From Symbiodinium natans (taxonomy: Eukaryota; Sar; Dinophyceae; Suessiales; Symbiodiniaceae), in NCBI GenBank assembly GCA_905221605.1, contig CAJNDS010002261.1, positions 372,001 through 436,000 on the forward strand: DNA of 64,000 nt, written 5' to 3'. Below, one piece after another: positions 57,106-64,000 of the stretch (positions are counted from its first letter, which is position 1; every line of letters starts with the position of its first letter). The translations under genes were made by a program, and so were the position numbers. The notes under the pieces are model-generated. The model made no database searches. It was not told the DNA's origin and saw only the letters and a program-made list of their open reading frames with translations.

Positions 57106-60100
57106 ATGGGCCCTTGGCCAAGTTGGCGGGAATATAATAACCTCAAAGGCATCTTTCGTCCGAGGAACCCGTACTTCAAGCATCTTCAATCCCTAGATCG
57201 CAGCGTTTTAAAGGCTGACCTTTTGGCCCAGTGCTCCCAGGTTCGGCACAAGCGCTGGGAAGATCAAGGACCTCTCTGTGGCCTGAACGACCTTCAAGTA
57301 ACCACAAACCCTCGACCCCCAAGCAGCGGATGCTAAACCCTAAACCCTAAACCCTAAACCCTGAACCCTAAACTCTAAACTCCTAAATCCTTGTAGCCTA
57401 AATCCCAAGCCCCCCCCCAAAAGCCCGAGCTCGGCAAAAGAGAGCCAGGAGATGCTGGAGGCCGCGCGATCCGGGGACGTCGACGCGTTGCGGAAGGCGA
57501 GCGCTCAACGACGGTTTTTTTGGGGGGGGGGGGGGGGTTTGGGGTTTAGGGTTTAGGGTTTTTTGGTGGTTTTTGGGCTCTGGGATGTTGAGTTGGGGGT
57601 TTGGGGCTTGCGGTTGTGTAGGGTCGGGGGTTGAGGGGCTTTGGGGCTTAGGGCAGTGACTTTGGAGGTCGAGTTAGGGTTCACTACGGATTTCGGGTTT
57701 CTCTTTTTCCTACGTACTCTGTGTGTGTGTGTGTGTGTGTGTGCGTGCGATCGGGCGGAGCTGTAACTTGAGATTGAGGTCCATGGACAGAAGAAGCCGC
57801 TAAATCACAGCCCTTCTTTCACCTCCCTCCGTCCTAAACCTTACATGAAACCCCAAACCCCGAATCTTCCAGACACTATGCCCAATCCCTAGAGCCTCGA
57901 CGGTTGAGCCCTAAACTCTATGAACCCTACACCCCTTTAAACCCTAAACTCCTTTAAGCCGCATACTTAAACCCTAAACCCCGATAAGCCAACCCTTTCA
58001 ACGCAAAAACCCTGTAAGCCCTACAAACCTCATAAACCCCGATAAACCCAACAAACCCTATAAACCCCTGTAAGACTGTAAGCCCCAAAACCCCTAACAA
58101 GCAAAGCACTCCCCGACCCTGTCAGCTCGCGGAGCCCAGCTCCGGCATCATGCCGGGTCCTCATTTTTTTTACGCGGACTCAGGGTTTTGGGGGGATGGT
58201 TTCGGGTTTAGGACTTAGGAATGAGGGTTTAGGGCCTTTTGGTTTGTTTAGGGTTGGGGTAGGTTTAGGGTCCTAGGGTTGGTCATTGGGGTTAAGGCGC
58301 TGGGCGGGTTTGGGGCTTAAGGATATAGGGCATGGGCTTCAGTTTTCGGTTTCTCTGCGCTCTGGCTAAACAGAATCTCCATTCCACATTATATAGGCCA
58401 GGGTTACATAGCAAGAAAGGTTTCCTTCTCTGACAAGCACCCGGTCACAGGTGCTAGTAGTTCGGGATTTAGGCTTCATAGGGCTTAGGGCTTCAAAGCT
58501 CACAGAGCATGAAAACCCTCCCAAGCCCTGAGCTCAAAAGACTAGTCCCGAAGCCCTAGGCATCTAGACCCTAAACCCTGAAGCCTCAGAAACTGTAGAC
58601 ATTCCAAATTTCTGGAAAGTGGAAGAAACCTGAGAAGCCTTTGAACAAGAACTCAGAAAGCCAAGGGCCAAGTTCACCCAGAAGCCGAACTTGAACGCCT
58701 CGGACGTCCGGGGCAAGACGGCCGCTGACCCCGGTTCTTTGAGTTCGTTGTTGCTTTGATTGGTGTTTGATGCTTTTTGTTCTTAGAGATGTATTGTTCA
58801 ATTTTGCTGGCTTTTAGGATGGTAAGCTCTTTGATACTTTGTTGCGTTGGTGCTTGTAGTCTTTGTTGAGAAAGGCGCTTGCGGGCTTGTAGGTTTGTTA
58901 CGGGTGGCGGGGGGTTCTAGGGTTGGGGTCATATCTCTTCTTGGGCCAACAGAGTCTGCAGAAGGCTCAGAATGGGGACGGGTCCACCCCATTGCAAAAG
59001 GAATAGAGTTTGGGGCTTGGGGTTCATGATGTTTAGGATTTAGGGCTCAGGTTTAGGGTTTATGAGATTTAGGGTCTCGGGTCCTCACCCTGCGGGGGGA
59101 ACCGGCCTGTGAGCAAACCAGAGGAGTTGAGGGTTCGAGGTTTCCCGGAGGACGGCACCAGCTTTGCTGGTCACGTCCTGCGTTGTCTGGCCAATGGATG
59201 GAGGACATCCCTAGGGCCTCAAGGGTCTCCCTGCTGGTTCCCCCCCCTCCCACCCCAGGCCTTGACCTATGCCGCCAGCTTCGGGAACAAGGAGGCCAAG
59301 GTTTTAGGTTGAGGGTTGAGGGTCTAGGGTGTGGAGCTAGTAATTATGGTTGACAGGATTTCGGGTTGAGGGTTTGCTTTAAGGTGCGGGGCGTTGAGAG
59401 GGTTTAGGGTTTGGGGCTTCGGGGTTACAGCCCTACGCGTTTAAACCCAGTGCACTACAGGGAGTGTTGTGCCAAAGCTGTATCGGGCTGTCATTGCGAA
59501 ATGTCCCGGACAAGTTGTGCCCTGGCCGCGAAGCGCCCAAAACACTTAATCCCCCTCTCCCCAAGCCTTTACACCCTAGATAGGGTTCAGTGTTTAGGGT
59601 TTAGGGCGGGAATCTCAAATCCCAAGCCCTAAACCCTAAACCCTAAACCCTAAACCCTAAACCCCAAGCCCTAAGCCCTAAGCCCTAAGCCCTAAGCCCT
59701 AAGCCCTAAGCCCTAAGCCCCAGGTTGTGGACTACCTTTTGAGCAAGGGCCGGGAGATCGAGATCAATGCGGCGCCACGACTGGTCCCAGTATAATTTAA
59801 CGGTCTACAGGGTCTAGTCTGGCCCTGGACTCATGGGGGTCCCGAGCTTTGGGGCTTTAGCGGGAGAACCTCCTGGACAAAATCGGGGTTTAGTTAGGGT
59901 TCAGGATTTAGCGTTTTGGGCTTGGGGCCGGGAAGCGGTTTAGGGTTTAGGGTTTGCGGCTTAGGTTTTCGGGCCTAGTACTTCACTGAACTGTCTCTAT
60001 CTTTCCAGCGCCGGCCTGAACCCTTTGCCTCGACCCACAACGACTCCGAGGTGGACGACACAGACAAGACCGCCTTACACCACGCTGCCAGAAGGCCTGG

Positions 60101-61536
60101 TCTGCTGGATGTTCTAAGCATGCAAGGGTTTAAGGTTTCGGGGAAAACTTCCCCTGATACCTCGGAAAAGCAGCATCCCTTACAACAAGGGCCGAAGTCA
60201 CCTCATTCAGCACGACCCCCGATCATGTGCACACCAAACCGGCTATTTGGCTACCCTGAGCTCCCAAAATGGACCTATGACGATCATCATGGCTGCAATG
60301 GGGTCCTTGTCTTTAGGGGTGGTCCCCCTCAATCCTCACGCCCTTACCTCCCAAACCCTAAACAATTAGACCTTAAATCCTCACACCCTAATCTCCTAAA
60401 CCTGAAATCCTCACACCTTAACCCTAGATCCTCGCACACGCTAAGTTCCTCCTCATTATTGGGGGAGGGGGGCCTGGAGTTCTAGGGGTCCCCTTAACCC
60501 CCTACAGTTACGCCCCCTAAGCGCTTGTCAACACGCTAACACTCCTGGGCACGAAGCTCCAAGTTTAGTGTTTGGGGTGTAATCAGGCCTGTCGTTTTGG
60601 GGTTTAGGGTGTAAGGGTTGAGCTTTTTCGGTTTTTGGAGTTTAGGGCACACGGTTTTAGGGTTTGGGGTGTAGGGTTCAAACCCACATCCCTTGTTCAA
60701 GTGTGGGGTGAGGGTGTAGGCACTGGGGCCTGAGCCCCCAAACCCTTCCTTGTGGGCAGGACTTCGCCATCGGATGAGGAGCGTCAGGCAGCAGACACTG
60801 TGATGTTAGAGAGGGGCCCTTAAGGCCCTAACCCCTAAGGCCCTAAATAAAGAAAAAATTAGAGAACTAAAAGAAGAATGTATGCCTAAAACAAATGGAA
60901 TCAATGCAAATAAGCCCTAACCCCAGCCCTAAACCCGGCCTTACCATCTAACACAGGTCCGAGCCCATGGTGCAACTTGCATTGCAAGTCTTCAAGTCGG
61001 TGCTTGAAGGGTTTAGGGTTTAGGGTTTCGGGTCTAGGGGTCCCAGCCTGTCCCAGGCCCCAATCTCCAAAGAAAATCCACTGAACCCGACTCTTCCGAG
61101 CTTTCTGCCGCAGCGCGACACTTGGCCAGGCGGACATCATCTCCATGCTTCTCACGGCCAAGGCTTACATCGAGGCGCCAGACACCAAAGGTCCTCGAAA
61201 TCGAGAGGGCTGGATTTGGACCTTACACCTCAAATCGTAAACAGTAGGGCACCCTTCGCTTCTTGGGGGCTGATGTTGGGATCTCTGGTTTTTGGAGAGG
61301 GGGTGGTCAGACGAAAGCCGGGTTCTTCTGGCCTTAGTTTTGGTGGTCCTCTAGGGTTTGAAACTTTGGAGTGGAGCTTAAAGTCCATCATGGCGATTGA
61401 AACTCTTCAGTCAGGAGAGTGCCTCAGGGAGCAGACCCTCAGATGTGGGGGGGGTGGAGTCCCATACCCCGTAATCTAAACTTATAGCCCCTGCAGGCTG
61501 ATGTAACAAAGCCCAGACTCCAGGACACAATGAAAG
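57106..61536 (+). CDS. Ankyrin-repeat protein, multi-exon
   Basis: Exons: 57106-57297 (64 codons, FRPRNPYFKHLQSLDRSVLK..., GTAACC donor; a possible start ATG at 57106), 57449-57496 (EMLEAARSGDVDALRK), 58126-58156 (LAEPSSGIMP), 58682-58720 (KPNLNASDVRGKT), 59259-59300 (ALTYAASFGNKEAK), 59724-59783 (VVDYLLSKGREIEINAA...), 60009-~60092 (EVDDTDKTALHHAAR), 61114-61174 (GQADIISMLLTAKAYIE) and 61497-61536 (ADVTKPRLQDTMK). Together they give about three to four ankyrin repeats: helix pairs (ALTYAASFGNKEA...VVDYLLSKG; TALHHAA...DIISMLL) and beta-turn DVRGKT / DDTDKT. Ankyrin repeats bind other proteins; the partner is unknown. Several junctions need GC donors (57497, 58721, probably 61175). The 3' end is not found; it may lie past the minisatellite. 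Confidence 0.75.
57514..57560. repeat. Poly-G and G-strand telomere-like tract
   Basis: G-run followed by TTTAGGG units just after the exon at 57449-57496; the 5' half of an intron. Confidence 0.7.
57719..57748. repeat. (GT)n microsatellite
   Basis: About twelve GT units inside an ankyrin-gene intron. Confidence 0.9.
59259..59300 (+). CDS. Ankyrin exon: helix 1 of a repeat
   Basis: ALTYAASFGNKEAK between CCCCAG and GTTTTAGG. Joined to 58720 through a GC donor it gives DVRGKT-ALTYAAS, the ankyrin turn and first helix. Confidence 0.8.
59622..59722. repeat. CCCTAAA array changing to CCCTAAG
   Basis: Five CCCTAAA units then about eight homogeneous CCCTAAG units, ending at the acceptor of exon 59724. 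Confidence 0.9.
59724..59783 (+). CDS. Ankyrin exon: helix 2 and loop
   Basis: VVDYLLSKGREIEIN after CCCCAG, phase 0 from 59300. It may end at 59768 (GC donor) or 59783 (GT donor). Confidence 0.8.
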
Positions 61537-61630
61537 GTAGCCAGGAGTTTTTTGCCCTGTAACCTAATTATATTTGGTCTAGGGGAGCCCTGTTGATGCA
61601 GCCTATCCAACCCTAAGGGGCTCGGACAAA

Positions 61631-62972
61631 AACATCATCAGCATCAGCGGGCCCCCTGCTGGGCCTCAAGGGGCTAGGACGGGAGCATCATCAGCATCAG
61701 CGGGCCCTTTGCTGGGCCTCAAGGGGCTCGGACAGGAGCATCATCAGCATCAGCGGGCCCTTCCTTTGCTGGGCCTCAAGGGGCTCGGACGGGAGCATCA
61801 TCAGCGTAAGCGGGCCCTTTGCTGGGCCTCAATGGGCTAGGACGGGAACATCATCAGCATCAGCGGGCCCTTTGCTGGGCTTCAAAGGGCTAGGACGAGA
61901 GCATCATCAGCATCAGCGGGCCCCTTGCTGGGCCTCAAGGGGCTAGGACGGGAACATCATTGGCATCAGCGGGCCTTGCTAGGCCTCAAGGGGCCAACAT
62001 CATCAGCATCAGCGGGCCCTTTGCTGGGCCTCAGGACGGGAGCATCATCAGCATCATCAGCATCAGCGGGCCCTTTTCTGGGCCTCAAGGGGCCAGGACG
62101 GCAACATCATCAGCATCAGCGGGCCCTTTGCTGGGCCTCAATGGGCTAGGACGAGAGCATCATCAGCATCAGCGGGCCCCTTGCTGGGCCTCAAGGAGCT
62201 AGGACGGGAACATCATCAGCATCAGCGGGCCTTGCTGGGCCTCAAGGGGCCAGGACGGGAACATCATCAGCATCAGCGGGCCCTTTGCTGGGCCTCAAGG
62301 GGCCAGGACGGGAACATCATCAGCATCAGCGGGCCCTTTGCTGGGCCTCAAGGGGCCAGGACGGGAGCATCATCAGCATCATCAGCATCATCAGCATCAT
62401 CAGCATCATCAGCATCATCAGCATCATCAGCATCATCAGCATCATCAGCATCATCAGCATCAACGGGCCCTTTGCTGGGCCTCAAGGGGCCAGGACGGGA
62501 ACATCATCAGCATCAGCGGGCCCTTTGCTGGGCCTCAAGGGGCTAGGACGGGAACATCATCAGCATCAGCGGGCCTTGCTGGGCCTCAAGGGGCCAGGAC
62601 GGGAACATCATCAGCATCAGCGGGCCCTTTGCTGGGCCTCAAGGGGCCAGGGCGGGAGCATCATCAGCATCATCAGCATCAGCGGGCCCTTTTCTGGGCC
62701 TCAAGGGGCCAGGAGGGGAGCATCATCAGCATCATCAGCGTCAGCGGGCCCTTTGCTGGGCCACAAGGGGCCAGGACGGGAACATCATCAGTATCAGCGG
62801 GCCCTTTGGTGGGCCTCAATGGGCTAGGACGAGAGCATCATCAGCATCAGCGGCCTTTGTCAGCGGGCCCTTTGCTGAGCCTCAAGGTGCTAGGACGGGA
62901 ACATCATTGGCATCAGCGGGCCCCGTTTGCTAGGCCTCAAGGGGCTAGGACGGGAGCATCGTCAGCATCATC
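61631..62972. repeat. 53-bp minisatellite, about 25 units
   Basis: Unit: CATCATCAGCATCAGCGGGC, then CCTTTGCTGGGCCTCAAGG, then GGCTAGGACGGGA(G/A). Units vary by point changes and by loss of a few bases. As 53 is not a multiple of 3, a unit shifts frame each copy, yet few stops occur, giving long false open frames. Confidence 0.9.
62367..62462. repeat. (CATCATCAG)n expansion inside the minisatellite
   Basis: About ten extra copies of the 9-bp start of the 53-bp unit, a local expansion. Confidence 0.9.
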
Positions 62973-63085
62973 TTAACCCATCAGCAGCGTGACTATGCAT
63001 CTTATGACGGTTCCTGCAGCCATATCGCCTCGAAGTGTGTAGGGTTTTTTCTGGTTTAGGGGGCAAGTTTAGGGTTGTTAGAGTT

Positions 63086-63211
63086 GCACGCTCAGACACT
63101 GCCAGGGTGCAGGAGTACCGGCTAGTAATGCTGGTGACAGGGCTTCACATGCTTCACCTTTCGCGGTGTTCATTTCGGTCGGATGTCCTTGCGGCTCCAT
63201 GTGGCTTTACT
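63086..63211 (+). CDS. Possible exon of unknown gene
   Basis: Open frame VQEYRLVMLVTGLHMLHLSR... ending at TAG 63209. Composition is coding-like; no splice support and no family. Confidence 0.25.
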
Positions 63212-63639
63212 TAGCGGTCGAACTGCGACGGTCACGGTCGATGGGGATTGCACGACGGGTGATGTGAGGCACGGGCAATCTGGGACCTTTCGGGTTTAGG
63301 GAGCAGACCTGAAAAATGTGTGCCCTTCTCGCTGTTTTAAGCCTAAACCTCTCATCGAGCAGCCATGTTGGGTGAAGGGTCAGGGCCGGGGATGTACTTT
63401 TGCTCATCGAACGGAGTTGTGCATGTTGCACTCCCTGCTGAAGCCCCAGGCCCCAAATCCCGCAGTGCACCTCCTCTGGAGGCTCACCCCCAGAGAGTCA
63501 GAATCATGAGTTGACATTGTGGTCGTGTTCGCGAGTTTGCCATCTAAATCCCGAACCATCAACCAAGGAAATCTCCTCCTCCCCCACACTTTTAACGCCA
63601 TTGTCGATATAATCATCATTATGTTCGGGGCTTTTTGGG

Positions 63640-64000
63640 CGGTTTCGGGCCCGCGACCCTAAACCCTAACCCAAATCCGATGCAATGCGCCCGCAAGCGG
63701 TTAAAAAGTTTAACCTGAGGAGTTGGGCCCAAACCAGGCAAGCCATGCAAGCCCTAACAAACCGCGTGAAGCCCTATATGCCCTATCAGCCCCAACCCCT
63801 TAGCTCTATGAGCTGCGCCCGATGGCCTCACGAGCCCCACAAAGCCTAGACTTTACCCAAACCCCAAACCATAAACCCTAAATCCCCAAAACCCGAAAAA
63901 AACCGTGGAACCGTAAAACCCTAATACCCTAATGTCCTAAACCCCTAAAAACCCTCAAACCTTAGTCCCAAAACCCGAAACCCTCAATCAGTAACACCCC
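63640..64000. other. C-strand telomere-like DNA
   Basis: Degenerate CCCTAAA words up to the window end; no gene seen. Confidence 0.5.

Noticed and set aside
61925-62976. Overlapping open frames of 74-212 codons
   Set aside because: All come from the 53-bp minisatellite; no non-repeat coding sequence supports them.

Overview
The window reads as nuclear DNA of a dinoflagellate-like alveolate. Short exons, often 13-120 bp, are scattered through long introns made mostly of degenerate telomere-like heptads (TTTAGGG on one side, CCCTAAA on the other). Several exon junctions only restore conserved protein motifs if GC is accepted as a 5' splice donor, which is a known dinoflagellate habit. The single-exon RCC1-type repeat gene with 'DGSVVTWG' units is also a type common in dinoflagellates. 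The species cannot be named from the sequence. All genes I could support are on the + strand, and most long open frames reported by simple translation are artefacts of simple repeats.

Layout. 0.27-15.5 kb: one calcium-dependent protein kinase gene, entered from within, running from the kinase N-lobe/hinge to four EF-hands and an acidic C-terminus ending at 15515. 15.7-17.6 kb: an unrecognised gene with six phase-compatible exons. 18.0-21.25 kb: an unrecognised gene with a hydrophobic N-terminus and a basic C-terminus. 22.1-23.2 kb: isolated exons. 23.48-24.89 kb: an intronless ubiquitin-like plus RCC1-repeat protein. 27.1-28.9 kb and 29.7-32.4 kb: two unrecognised multi-exon genes. 33.1-34.25 kb: an island free of telomere-like sequence with open frames. 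34.35-37.25 kb: a cluster of simple and dispersed repeats (a 0.9 kb CTA array, 7-bp and 6-bp arrays, G-run/C-run palindromes). 37.4-38.9 kb: further exons ending in a clear C-terminus. 39.3-42.57 kb: an amino acid transporter in one large exon, possibly with three upstream exons. 44-47 kb: exons of a lysine/glutamate-rich, partly coiled-coil protein. 48.3-55.6 kb: many isolated exons of unknown genes. 57.1-61.5 kb: an ankyrin-repeat gene. 61.6-63.0 kb: a 53-bp minisatellite. 63.0-64 kb: one possible exon, then telomere-like DNA.

There is no operon logic. The genes are a signalling kinase, a beta-propeller-type repeat protein, a transporter and an ankyrin scaffold, and I see no shared pathway. 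The most interesting feature is the intron architecture: introns begin with G-strand telomere-like heptads and end with C-strand heptads, so each could fold on itself. A second feature is a small inverted-repeat element family with three clear copies and one partial copy. Exon limits are my own readings of splice phase and protein sense. They are firm where motifs are conserved and tentative elsewhere.
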